Below, piece after piece: positions 12,944-24,879 of a DNA stretch of 64,000 nt. Made by a program: the position numbers and the translations under genes. How positions within the stretch are numbered: position 1 is the first letter of the stretch; each line of letters begins with the position of its first letter. The DNA is from Excoecaria cochinchinensis. Lineage: Eukaryota; Streptophyta; Magnoliopsida; Malpighiales; Euphorbiaceae. The stretch is taken from positions 8,114,501 to 8,178,500 of the forward strand of contig CANTUQ010000050.1 in NCBI GenBank assembly GCA_947683425.1. The letters are read 5' to 3'. The notes under the pieces are model-generated. The model saw only the letters and a list, made by a program, of their open reading frames with translations. It searched no databases and was not told the DNA's origin.

Positions 12944-14660
12944 TTAACTTAGGAAACTTTAACCTCCTCAAAACATGTCCAAATGTAGTTCCAAATCTGT
13001 GGGCACCTGCAAAGTACAAATTGTTGCACTGAGAATGAAAAGCAGTTACCAAACCAACTTAATTAATTGCAATAGAAACAATATATTTCCAAATCAAACT
13101 TCTTTGAAAGACATACAGTATCAACACAAGGTTCAGTTCTAACATTTTAAATAAACACTTTGGATTTATCATCTAGCTAAGACCTAGTTTGATTTCACAT
13201 TTGAATCAATTTTTCTCATTTATGACTTTCATTTTACCCAGTTATGCAAGATCTCCATCATCTATATTATTTTTCTCTTCTCCATAGTTTTTCTTAGGAA
13301 CTAACCCTGCTAAAAGTTACCGTCACAACACAATGAGAACATCAGCACAATAACAATGCAACTACAAAACACAATAAATCTATATAAAATGAAAATTTAT
13401 TTTTCTGCATATCGAGACCACTACTCAACATAGAAAACCTCTGCGTCCAATACACAAGTTTGTTTGAAATATTACCAATGAATTTCTGAAGGACATCATG
13501 CTCACCATGGTAGTTATTCTATCCAATCCGTGAATTTTCTCTTCAGAAATTTGCTACCTTGCTGCACATGAAGCTAAACTCACGACAACAAAAAATCTAG
13601 TTTGCTAGTAATGCAAACACAACTTACATGATCCTGACTCCAATGGCTTGTCTACAAAAGGAAGCACTCTAGATTAGAAGAAACCCAATATCACCTGCTA
13701 TCTTTACTTGACAACCAGTGAAATTAGCAGTATTAAGCATGGGAATATCCATAGAAACCAAGCACTATAGCCACTCATCATAGTATATTAAAATTCTAAG
13801 TTCTCATTTAGGATGGAACCCCAAAAGACAAACTTGATGGCCATGCCTATAAAGACTATTTCGCAAGCAACAACTAAATTCATGAATCTTTTCCCCTACC
13901 AAACATCAGACTTGACAAAAAGGGCATCAGCCAATCCTAAAAACTTAGAGAATTTTCCTCCAATTGTGAAAGAAGTTCATAGTATTACTCAACCAAGCAG
14001 CACCTCAGACGCATGTCAATACAGTAAAAGAGTTGTCTAACTCCTAAACTCAAAATCCTCCAAAACCATACACCTAACCAATTCAAACAAGAAGCATTCT
14101 GCTAGAATCGCCTTTGGGGACACTTAAACACCCTATTCTAGCTTCAAATGATCGTTTTCAAAAGACTAAACAAAACCCATAAAACCACATCCAAAGTAAA
14201 ATGAAATAAGATCAATCTTGTAATCGTTGACTAAAATTTAGAGAAAAAAGACCCAAGGACCAGGTAAGAATCAATACCAAGAAGGAAAAGAGCATAAATT
14301 GATTACCAAAAGAAATGCAGAAACGAAGAGGGAAAATAAATTTTAACAAATTTAAGAACAAAAAATGCAAACTTTGGCAAAGATCAAATATCCATAGAAC
14401 CAGAAAAGGCGTTCTTTAACAAGAAAGAAAAGAAAGAGAGAAGAAGAAGTAGATACAGGAGAAGCGAAGAAAACGGGGTATTAACCTGAGTACAAAAGCT
14501 TCCAATTATGGAGAAGAAAACCCGCAAAAAACCAAAATTGTTAATCTATCTACCCAATCCAAATAAAACATTCAACCTATGATACCCATCACCCACTATT
14601 GAGATTGCTTTCCAGTTAATCCATCATACGGTTTTATACGTCTGCTTCAGCTATATTTAT
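12944..14660 (-). promoter_or_regulatory. 5'UTR, leader intron and promoter side of the MFSD12-like gene
   Basis: On the minus strand a splice acceptor (TTTGCAG) at about 13008 precedes a short 5'UTR segment leading to the ATG at 12943. Upstream, a transcribed-looking segment at about 14590-14487 ends in the donor CAG|GTTAAT. A leader intron of about 1.48 kb (14486-13009) is therefore likely. Nothing else coding was found; the 75-codon plus-strand frame at 13813-14040 is intronic noise. Confidence 0.5.
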
Positions 14661-17322
14661 ATTGTTATAATAAATAAAATTCCATCTCAGTTGCTTGCTT
14701 TATTACTTTCTTTCTAGGGATAGATTCTTGGAATTTGGAAACTAATACTAATATTTGTAATAATATTAGAAAGCAACTGTTTAAATTAATTAAAGATGGA
14801 ATCTTTTTAAATGTTGAATTTTAAATATTAGAATATCTTAATTTTATAAGAAGATTTTAATAATTGAAAAATTTATTTTTTAATTCCAAACACTGTATTT
14901 GATGTTTATAATATAATTAAAATTAAATTTTATCACTTTATTATTAAATATAATGATGTATAATAAATAAGAATGTACACATAAATTTTTAAATAGGTAT
15001 TTAAAGTAAGACAAAACTAAATGGTGAAATTGAGTATTTAAAATGGGATAGAATGAGCTAAAAGAATCATAATTACTACTCTTTCCTACCACCTTAAGTG
15101 ATCAATGTTATTTTAACATAAAAATTAAGAAAATGATGGAAACTTACATTTTATAAAAAATATATTAGTTATTGAATAAATTGCTATTTTTCAATTCTAA
15201 GTACTCCATTTAATTTTTATATTATTAAAGTTAAATTTATCACTCTATTAAATATAATGGTATATAATAAATATGAGTAAACATATAAACTTTACTCTCA
15301 AATGTCTAAACAAATACTTAGGTCCGTTTGCTTTAGCGGTTCATGTTAACTAATAGTTTATAGCAATTACTGAAAATTGATACCAATGGCTAATAGCTTA
15401 TGGAAAAAATATTATAAATGTTTGATAAAAATTTATTAATTTTTATTGTTTATATTTTGAATTGCTATTAACAATATATATATATATATTCTTATATATT
15501 TTTATACAATATTATATGTGTACATACACATATTTGATTTGTTGTTTCTTATTATTATTATTATTATTTATAAAAAAAAATATTAATGTAAATAATTGAG
15601 AAAATTATAATTAATAAAAGGTTATTAACTTATTGTAGCCTAAACACAAAATAATATCAAATTAATTACTAATAGCTGATTGAAAAAATTTATTAAATAT
15701 TTTCAATGCAACCGATTGGTATAAAAAAAAAAAAACTAACAATTAGCTCAAAAATTTAAATCAAATACCCATTTAAAACGGAATAAAGTTAAACGGTGAG
15801 ATTACTCACTTAAAATAACAGTGATAAAGTATAATTTACCTTTATTTTTGGAAAAATACATCAAAATACACCTGCAATTGACAAAAGTATTTAGTTATGC
15901 ACCTCAATTTTGTGAAAGACGTTTTTCACACTTAGAGTTAAAAAAAAAAAAAAAAAGAAAAACCATTGACAATATCCGCATATTACTCTTTTAGTATTGA
16001 CAAAAGTGTAATTGTTACCCCTTTAAGTGTCTTCGATACATGAAACTTTTTTTATTTATTATTAAACTTAAGGGATAATAGGTGAATTTTGTCAATATCA
16101 TGTAAATTTAATAGAAAAAATTCAAGTTTCAAAGGAATTTAGGAAGGTAATAGGTGTTTTTTTTCAATATAATGAGATAATATGTATATATTGTCAAGTT
16201 TGGATGAACATAAATTACTTTTTTGGATCAAGACAAATTTTAATATAATGAGATAATAGTGTTTTTTTTTTCACAATCCGATTATTCTTTCTTTTCACAT
16301 TTAAAATTTACTGATTTTTACGCAAGTGTATTGCACCTGGTAAATAATTTTAATTATATTTATATTTTTTAATTCAATTTTTTTAATAAGATTTTTATAT
16401 TATACCATAAAGTTAATAATTTTTTTTCATTTGTGTAATTTATAAAAATTAACAATAACTAATTATATAAAATATAAAAAATAAAATAAATATTCTTGAA
16501 AAACTTAATTTAATTCATTGAAAAATTAAAATATTGCAATTAATGAAATTAAATTCGTTTGCCACATCTATAGTTTGACTTTGACAGGCTAAAAAAATGG
16601 TTAGCCTTGTTATAGGAGATATTGACGTCACAAAAAAGTGGATGACAATATCCGAAAGCAGCTGTGGCTGCATGAGATATTTCCTTGCACCGAATAGCTT
16701 GCATCGATTGCGGATATTTAAGGTTAGTGTAGCAAAATTTATAAAAATAATTTTTTAATTTATAAAAATTATATTATATTTTAAAAAATAAATAACTTGT
16801 TTGATAAATAAAATTTAAAAAAATTTATAAATTAAAAAGTTATTGTCAATTAGTTGATAAATGATACGATTAAAAATTATTATTTTAGAATAAAAAAATA
16901 AAAAAAGGCATATATAAATATTAATATATTATATTCAAAATTTTACTAAAAAATAATAATTATTCTCACTTATTTACATTTTTGTAAATCACTGAATTAT
17001 CGAAATCATATATTTTTATATATAATTAAATAAAAATAAATATAATATAAAAAAATTAAAATATATATATTGCCTTTGTAATTCATCATACATATTATTT
17101 TTTATAATTCTAACTAATTAATTAAACTACATTCTTTTTTCTACTAAACTAAAGGCAATTTGATCATGTATAGAATCTGTTTTTGTTGTTATATCACTTA
17201 TATAATTTCTAAATGTGAAGTATGCTCAACATTTTCAAATTTATCAAGTGGAACAGAATTAGAGTCACTATCAAGTCTCGTAAAAGCTGAATAACTTGAA
17301 GAATGTCTTTGAATATAATTAT
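14661..17322. other. AT-rich intergenic DNA with repeat remnants
   Basis: Long AT-rich stretch with (TA)n near 15475-15490, poly-A/T tracts and no coding exon. A slightly more GC-balanced patch at about 16550-16740 could not be identified. Confidence 0.5.
15321..15775. mobile_element. Possible degraded MITE
   Basis: The left edge (GGTCCGTTTGCTTTA) resembles the reverse complement of the right edge (GGGTATTTGATTTA), in the manner of Tourist-type terminal repeats. The interior repeats AACTAATAG/CTAATAGCT motifs in both orientations. No clean target duplication was found, so this is only a suggestion. Confidence 0.3.
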
Positions 17323-17640
17323 CAATGTTTTTAGAAGCGGATCGGATATCGATTCGGACAGCCAACTGAGTCAGGAGTCAACTGGTTGGATCGGGTTGAC
17401 TCGGCTTTTTTATCTTTTTTTTTTTAAATATAATTATTTATAAAAAATATGGGATATAAAGAATATGTTCAAATAATCTATTAATTATCATAAATTAATA
17501 TTAAAATAATAATTTTAAATCCAACAAAATTTGCAAATATAAAAATCAAATAACTGAAATTAAATAGAACCGATAACTAAAATTAGCATATTTTACTAAT
17601 TTAAATCAAACCGATTATTTAAATAACCATAATATTTGTT
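17323..17640. mobile_element. Truncated copy of the 20467-21238 hAT MITE family
   Basis: Starts with CAATGTTTTTAGAAGCGGAT and follows the left half of the complete element at 20467 closely (CAGGAGTCAACTGG, GATCGGGTTGACTCGG, then an A/T-rich body). The CCGGTTTTCAAAACCATG-type right end is missing. The copy fades out just before the Harbinger transposase remnant at about 17660. Confidence 0.7.
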
Positions 17641-17659
17641 TGAGTTTTAAATGGAAATA

Positions 17660-18700
17660 AAGACATGTCATGTAAAAATTTTTCACCTTTGTTTCCAAAC
17701 TCCGAATATTTGTTCAATACAACTTTTAAGTGATGAACGAGCACTATTAAAGATTCCTTCATATCTCTTTACAGGTTCACCACGCTGAAATTTAGAAAGA
17801 TGATATCTTACCCATTTATAAAGTCGTAGATGTCCTATCATTGGTGGACACCCCACATCTATCAAATAATATTTACCTATATTTTTTTTAAAAAATGGTA
17901 ATAGCTGTATAGAACAATAAAAAAGATTGTTATGAATTCAAATAAAATAAATTAAATTGAATATTAACGTGAGGTGGCTTTGGAAAATTTAATTATTTTT
18001 TATTGGTTGCATGAAAGAATATGCGTATATCACGTACCATTCCTTCCTATCTGGCTAATACAAATGTAAATTGCATATCAAAATTGCGTGCAACCATGAT
18101 ATTCTGTGTTGGTATCCCTTTCCTTCTTATAAATGGTATTTAATTTTCTGAACTTATACGCGCTGGTACATGTATACCATCAATAGCTCTTATGCAATCT
18201 TAAAATATAAAGAGATGTATATAAACAAATACATAACATTTTTGAAATTTTATGAAATAAAAATGTAATATTTAGAAATATAATCTTAAAATAAGGCATG
18301 TACATACTGTCATGTAAAATTTATGGTGGAATCAAGTCTTTTGCTAAAAGATATAAAATATCTAACACTTCTCCAAAAACTTTACTAATAGTTTCACCTA
18401 AATGCTGAAAACGCTCTTGAACAGGTCTATTAGATGCTCCTTGAGCAAGTATGTATAGGCAAATGCATATGTTCTCAATTATAGACATATTTTTACTATA
18501 TTTCAATCCATAATTCAATTGTAAATCAGATATTAATGGGAATACTACATCTTTTCTCATTCTAAACATATTAACACTACGTATTTTATGACCTTACATT
18601 ATTTCTAATAACCATTTCATTCTTGTTTGATAAAACACTATACAAGATTCTTTATATATAAATGATGCATAATATTCCTCTATTGTTGTAACTGCACATG
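17660..18700 (-). pseudogene. PIF/Harbinger transposase remnant
   Basis: DDE nuclease of the PIF/Harbinger (HARBI1-like) family, read on the minus strand. The N-terminal part at 18690-18321 carries the helix-turn-helix-like region (FRMRKDVVFPLI, then NRPVQERFQHLGETISKVF). Around 18200-18060 come the first catalytic Asp in DCIRAIDGIHVPA and QNIMVARNFDMQFTF. The second Asp is in MIDVGCPP and the Glu in IEQIFGVWK at 17865-17690. The frame holds at least two stops: one after RISSEN, and one where the family has Trp (LAR*EG, TGG to TAG). Order and spacing fit one ~350-residue protein. The terminal inverted repeats were not found. Confidence 0.85.
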
Positions 18701-18825
18701 TAACAATTGATAAGACTTCTTGTTCATCACTATCAATATCATCGTTATAATAGTCATCATTCTTATCTAGAAAAAAATATAAAATATATCGTTACGCATA
18801 ACAATCTAAAGAAATATATGACAAC

Positions 18826-18828
18826 ACA

Positions 18829-18878
<50 letters not shown>

Positions 18879-18880
18879 TA
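18826..18880. repeat. (CA)n-(TA)n microsatellite
   Basis: About 20 CA units followed by a short TA run, lying between the two Harbinger pseudogenes. Confidence 0.95.
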
Positions 18881-19018
18881 TCAAACGAATATAGAAATGA
18901 AATCATTCAAGTAAAAAAATAGTTATTACAAAATAAATATAAAAAGTACATGAGTCAATAACAGTTGAAACATATTATTTTTTGAACATAGCTGCCCTTT
19001 GCTTTTAAATATTTCATA

Positions 19019-20070
19019 CTAAAACTTAAGCCATTCCATTTTTTCTTCAATTGAACGCATCAAGAAATAACCTTCTCTTTTTGACTTTTGCTCAAAAATA
19101 TATGAAGCAAAATAATAAAGTTCACTACCAGTAACAATATCAAGCAAAGACTTTATATTTTCCATAACTTCTGTAATACTAGCTCCTAGCAAATCTATTC
19201 TTTTAGAAGTCAAAGTACTCCTACTTTCAATATTAGCCACTAATCTAAATATATTTTCTTTTAATTTAGCTACACCTTCTAGACTTTTTCTACCTTTTCT
19301 TCCCCTCTTATCTATTTTTGTTTGCGAACTACATCCAATGTCTCCTTTTTGCTTTTCTTTTATCCTTCATCCATCAATTGATATGTCATCAAGGTTTGTA
19401 ATATTTAGTGAGCCATTACCACCAGCCATGAATTCATCTAAGTTTTGATCAAAATTTTACTCTATTGACTCATCAATGTCTTCTAATGATATAGGTCTAT
19501 CGTTAGATGCATCAATATCAACATTAACATTTTGTGGCTTTGAAGTTAATGGAGATGTCCAAGCAAATTCTCTAGTAGTAATAGTATCTCCGAACATTAC
19601 GTCTAACCTTTCTTCAAATTCAAGCTTAAGACCTACACTTCAAAACTTTGTAACTCCAGGCATAACCTAAAACGAATTACATTCAGAAAATAACATACAT
19701 GAATAATGAATATAACTTCATGAATTTGTTAACTATAGAATTATTATTAATTTAGAATTAGCCTTAATTTTCTCATCCCACCACTCGGAAGTAGCATTAA
19801 TCATTTGCTTCTTTTCATCCCATCCTAATCTCGTTTCCTTGCCTTTCAAATCTTTCCAAATCTTCCAATCTCTTTTCATAACATCCCACCTATTCTTTAA
19901 TTGAACTTTATTATATTCACAACCACTTTCTTTACAAAATTTGTTCTAACATTTTTCCATCCTTCTTTTGTAAAATGAGTTCCACTTCGCAGGCTTTCAT
20001 GAATAGCTTGGATACATATGTCACAATATAATAAGATTATATTATTATTCTATAAAGCTTTTATTGTCTT
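19019..20070 (-). pseudogene. Myb/SANT-like partner gene of the Harbinger element (decayed)
   Basis: Minus-strand remnant of the second protein encoded by PIF/Harbinger elements, a Myb/SANT-like DNA-binding factor that works with the transposase. The Pfam Myb_DNA-bind_3-type domain is visible at about 20020-19770: THFTKEGWKNV, NKVQLKNRWDVMKRDWKIW, LGWDEKKQMI, EWWDEKIK. After a likely intron the tail continues at 19660-19022 (ending SIEEKMEWLKF), with a Lys/Arg-rich stretch and a final helical part. There is at least one frameshift in the domain and stops in the tail (SIE*NFD, SIDG*RIK). It has the same orientation as the transposase remnant at 17660-18700, so both probably came from one element. 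Confidence 0.75.
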
Positions 20071-20466
20071 TTTCTTCTTTTCTCAAACAGATTGGATTTG
20101 TGACATCTACGTTCATTATATTTTAATTAAAATCTAATACATTCTAAGGATTGTTCTACAGTTAATTATTAATTAACAAAATCTGAATAAGATCATATCT
20201 TCCATCATATTAAACTAAAATTAGGATAATTTCCTATTAAAACTAAATTTATTTCTGACTTCATTTCCTAATATTATGTAATTTCAAAACAAGATTCCTA
20301 AAATGTATCCTAAGAAAGCAAAAGAAGCTAATATATAGATTTCCTAGATCTTAAGCACCTATCTCATTGCAAAACAGCTAATGGAAATGTCTGGATTAGG
20401 AAATGTCTGGATTAGGAAATTAAACAGCCATCTTATTGCAAAGCAACTTTATATATGCATATATAC

Positions 20467-21238
20467 CAATGTTTTTAAAACCGGACCGGACATCGACTCG
20501 GCCTGCCAACTGGGTCAGGAGTCAACTGGTTCGATCGGGTTGACTCGGAGTTTTTATCTTTTTTTTAAATATAATTATTAATGAAAAATGAAAAATATAG
20601 TATATAAAAAATATAATTAAACAACATATTAATTATTAAATATCAATATATTAACTATTTTTTATTTATTTTACTATTTTTTTATTAATAATAGTAAAAA
20701 ATTAACCACAACAATTGAATTTTTTTGTTAAATATTTAAATTTATAAGAAAAATATAATTTTGAATTTATAATTTTTTTAAAATTTATTTTCAATTGTAA
20801 ATTTATTTTTGTTACGTTATTAACTATTTTTATAATTATCATGTTTATATTAAATTATTTTTTAATATTTCATTATATTTAAATTATTTAGTTATTAAAT
20901 ATCTAAAAAAATATAAAATATAAAATAAAAATATAGTGAAAATGTTCAATTTTGTCAAGTTTATTATTATTATTATAAATTAATTTTATCATCAAATATA
21001 AATTTTTAATAGAACAATATTGAACAACTATTAACCCTAATTATAAAAATAAATTTTATAAAAATATAAAAATATAATTTATAATATATTTAATGTTGAC
21101 CGGTTCAACCCGGTTCTTAAACAGTAAAATCCAGTTTTTCGACATTTCTGGTTTTTATGTTGGATGGGACCGGTTTTTGATCCGGTTCGCGGTTGAACCG
21201 GTTCAACCGGCCGGTCCGGTCCGGTTTTCAAAACCATG
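20467..21238. mobile_element. Complete non-autonomous hAT MITE, 772 bp
   Basis: Flanked by a perfect 8-bp duplication ATATATAC (20459-20466 and 21239-21246). The terminal inverted repeats are CAATGTTTTTAAAACCGG on the left and CATGGTTTTGAAAACCGG as the reverse complement of the right. Sub-terminal arms are rich in CCGGTTCAACCGG motifs; the core is AT-rich and non-coding. The 8-bp duplication and CA..TG ends place it in hAT. Confidence 0.88.
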
Positions 21239-21246
21239 ATATATAC

Positions 21247-22699
21247 ATACATAGCCTAACTAATTGTAAAGGAAGCTAATATATAGATTGTTGTACACAC
21301 CGAATGCAAGTCATCAAATACATAACTATTAGATTCAAGTTATATTGAATTTTTTTCTACCCTCAATCCCAACAAAAAAATAAAATAAAAATTGGTGGAC
21401 AAAATGTGAAATGCATTGGCCGAAAACAAAGTGAAAGAAATAGAGAATAAATTACATGTAACTCATTAGAATTTATAAATAAAATTTCACTTAAATTTAC
21501 CACACTAAATTGGGATTTCTAAATGGATATAAAATAACATATTAAATTCCACTTAATTTGGTCAAGCTGCACAGATGAGTACAATGACAATATTACTAAA
21601 GTTTGCCATATATTTAACATGCTCTTTTTTAAAACCTCAAATCTGACAAAAATACAAAGAACATAAACTATTATAGTTGCCAATATTCAGAGTTCAAATT
21701 ATCTGAAAGGGGGTATAAGGCTTCAAGGAGTTCGAGTTTTGATCAAATAGTATTATTATTAGCTTTCACAATAATAGATTGAATTAATCTCAAGAATTCA
21801 TGAAATTCTCTAAGCAAATTTATACATGTAGTCCATAAGTTATGCCAGCTAACATATCATCTAAAATTATTTGGCATTTTAATTAACAAGAAAACTATCA
21901 CATAAAATCAGAAGGTCAGATTTTTAGGGAAGAAGAAGAAGAAGAAGAAATAGATATAATTATCCAACCAAATTAGGGAAAAATACAATACAAAAGTTAC
22001 TTTGTCATTTAACTTTGGAATTCATTTAAAAATTCTAACAATTTTGATAGAACTTGACCTAATCTAGGAGAAATTCGATAAAAATAAAGATGAATAGTCA
22101 TGGAACTTGCCTGAACAGGGAGAGGAGCCACCAAAAGGAGATTAGAAGAGACAAGGACTGGCTTGTCTTTTTTCCAATTTTAATTAGCTTATATAGCTAG
22201 TTTAATTGTCAATATAAAATAAAATAAGGAATATTTATTTTTGTCCAAAAAAATAATAAATCAACATTCCTGAAAAGTTAAAATTAAGTTTTTCTAAAAT
22301 TCTAGCTTTTTCTAATAGAATATTTTTTAACTTTTCACAAAATTGATTTTTCTAAAATTAGCATTTACCAAAAATAAATTTTTATTCAATAATCAACCTT
22401 TTACCCTTTCAAAAGCAATGCCAAATACGCTTTTGGTTTCTAAGTAAAAAGTTGTTATAGATTGTGATTTTATGTATGTCAAAGTTTCACCAACAACTAC
22501 CAATATTCAAGTACTTTAATTAATATTTTGAATTCAAGTGTTGTGAATGACCAAAATTAATATTGAAAAAATTTACCTCCATGGTAAATCAATCCAATTC
22601 AAACTGGATAATACTAGTGAGTATATATATATATATATAAAGTTTCAACAACAACTATTGCTTCTAGCAAGAGGGGACTCAAAGGAATATGTAAGGATT
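21247..22699. other. AT-rich intergenic DNA, no gene seen
   Basis: Short A/T-rich stretches, a GAA microsatellite at about 21930-21950 and a (TA)n tract near 22622-22640. No coding exon was recognised. Confidence 0.5.
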
Positions 22700-23260
22700 T
22701 AACGTTCCAAAAGATTGAAGTTCTTTCATGATTGCAAATAAAAGAACTTGGCTCCTAACATTTGAAGTTGCATCAAGAGATCCCAAAGGTGGCGATCTCA
22801 AAAGTACAATCCTTTGATTATTTTAAGAAGAACTGGGGTTTGGAACATTGATCGCTTGTTATTCTTCAAATAGAGCAATACTTTTGTGACAGAACAATTG
22901 AACGATCAAATCTAGATTGGTTAAAAATCTCCCCATTAGCCTTCCAATTTTGCCATAGTGTATGAACAATCAATGGAGAAACATAATTTGGGTTTTATTT
23001 GGATGTGAAAGGGAAAGACTACTAGATTTGTTGTAACGAAAAAGAAAAATTTGGGAACTTAATCTAAATGAACTGCATTGCCATATTCGTTGGGCTCTTA
23101 GGCATAGAAAGAAGAGGTGTTCTATTGTTTCCACCTTTCTATAATGAGAACATGTGGCTGGAATGTAAGAAAAGTGTGAATTGAGTTTCAATCCATAGGT
23201 GAGGCATCATGACAAAATTTATGAGGCAATACCAATTTCCACAAAGACTTTCATTAAATA
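22700..23260 (-). pseudogene. LINE fragment: zinc-finger (zf-RVT) region
   Basis: On the minus strand the segment at 23191-22970 contains C-x2-H-type spacing in ATCSHYRKVETIEHLFFLC followed by RAQRIW. This is the signature of the zf-RVT domain downstream of reverse transcriptase in plant LINEs. Flanking minus-strand sequence is interrupted by stops in every frame. No reverse transcriptase core was found nearby. Confidence 0.65.
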
Positions 23261-23451
23261 GGAAGAAGATAAATAATACCATTAGCCAAGGAAGATTCTA
23301 TAATGGCTAAAGGCTGCATGATAACTAGATTTTACCATGTAGTTGCCAATGAAAATATGTTTTAACATTAATGATGATCTCAAAATTTTTTTTAATGAAT
23401 TTATAAAATATAAATAATAAACTACGTAATTATAATTATTTGGGTTAATAC

Positions 23452-23800
23452 ATCATTTGAATTCTGAACGTGAAAAAAAAAGTAGTTCCAGTATATCAAT
23501 TTTTTGAAAACTATTTTTAACATCTAAATTCTTTAATCTACAATTATTTAACAATTCGGTTATTTTGAAATTTGGAAAGGGTAGTGCATAATAGCCATGC
23601 GATATTGGCGTAGATAATAGTCTAGATAACAAAAAACACATGGCAAAAATATTTTTGGCGTAATGATCATTTGGACCTTGAACTTATATATATATATATA
23701 AAGTATTTTCAGTAATTCAACTTTTAAAAATCACTTTTAAAACCTAAATTCATATATTTGCAATTATTTAATACTTAGCTATCTTGAATTATTAACCAAG
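23452..23800. repeat. Two adjacent copies (A, B) of a dispersed module
   Basis: Copy A (about 23452-23640) reads ATACATCATTTGAATTCTGAACGTG, then AGTATATCAATTTTTTGAAAACT and CTACAATTATTTAACAATT. Copy B (about 23657-23800) repeats the same order (ATGATCATTTGGACCTTGAAC, then TTTTAAAAATCACTTTTAAAACC and GCAATTATTTAA). Two further copies lie inverted at 24541-24770 and 24790-25980. The family is unidentified; no coding potential. Confidence 0.5.
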
Positions 23801-24104
23801 ACAAGAAGAAAGCATGAATGCCTTAACTAATTAAATCAAATCCTTTAATTGTCATTAATTAATCCAACCTCTACAAATTAAAATCTCTAACAACTATTAC
23901 ACACACCCTTAAAATCTCTAACTGAAAAACATTTCAAACTCCTATCTTGCAATTTCTTTGGCAAAATTAGAGATGATACCTCTTTCTTCTCTAACTATGT
24001 TTCTTTTTTTTTAGTGAAAGAAGGTGAGCAAGGCTTATGAAAACAACAAACTAGTGAACATAAAAAATGCCAATTGGATCATAACAAAGCCAAACATCAA
24101 TCCC

Positions 24105-24332
24105 TTAGGGAGCAGAATGCAGAACATGATATCCTGGAGGAAAGCCATACGCTAGGAGCGACAAGAAATTTGCTGCAAAATTGTCTTTCTTATGAATATG
24201 AGTAAAAGAGATCGCAAGAAAGTGCTTAGAAGCATGGTGAATGAGGTTGATGACCGAAAAACAACTCGAATTAGTAGAAAAATTGCCGCAAATCATATCA
24301 ACTACCATTTTATTATCACATTCAACAATCAC
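24105..24332 (-). pseudogene. RNase H-like (RVT_3) fragment of LINE type
   Basis: A 75-codon minus-strand frame reads IVECDNKMVVDMI near the start and SFTHIHKKDNFAANFLSLLA near the end, then a tail FPPGYHVL. This matches the C-terminal half of the plant LINE-associated RNase H domain: Asp in ECDN, and the His/Asn-Ala-(Ala/Asp) end motif where the usual AD is AA. It lies upstream of the zf-RVT piece in reading direction, so the two are probably separate insertions. Confidence 0.65.
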
Positions 24333-24540
24333 ATGGTGAAACCCTCATCCCTAACCATGTTTCTTTTTAGTGATACATTTTCCAAATAATTACCAAAAAA
24401 CTCATAGAGTTTTATGTCCTTAATTAAGAAAGATAAAACTAGAGTTCCTTTAGTTGATTTGCATTTATGGAGCCAAAAAAAAAATGTTGAAGACTACTAT
24501 AAAGTACTAAAGATTTGTTTCTCCTATGTTTTGGATAAAA

Positions 24541-24770
24541 ATTATGGCATGTTTTATTTATGCCTAGACCATTGTCCACATCAATAACGCGTGCCGATTA
24601 TGCGCTCCCTTTTCAATTTTCAGGATAACCAATTATTAAATAATTGTAAATATTATAAGTTTAAGTGTTAAAAATAGCTTTCGAAAAGATGACCTATTGA
24701 AAATAATATATTTTTTTACAAGTTCAGGGCCCAAAAGGAGCCTTTTTAATTAAGGAATTCACGTTCTCTT
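24541..24770. repeat. Copy C of the dispersed module (inverted)
   Basis: Reads the A/B module in reverse complement: AATTATTAAATAATTGTAAAT, then GTGTTAAAAATAGCTTTCGAAAA, then TTTTACAAGTTCAGGGCC. Confidence 0.5.
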
Positions 24771-24879
24771 CTTGCATGAATTACAATCACCTGTTCTAGT
24801 CAACAATTTAGAACAAATAAATGGTAAATAATTGCAAATATTATGTGTTTACGTGTAAAAAGTGATTTTAAGAAGTTAA

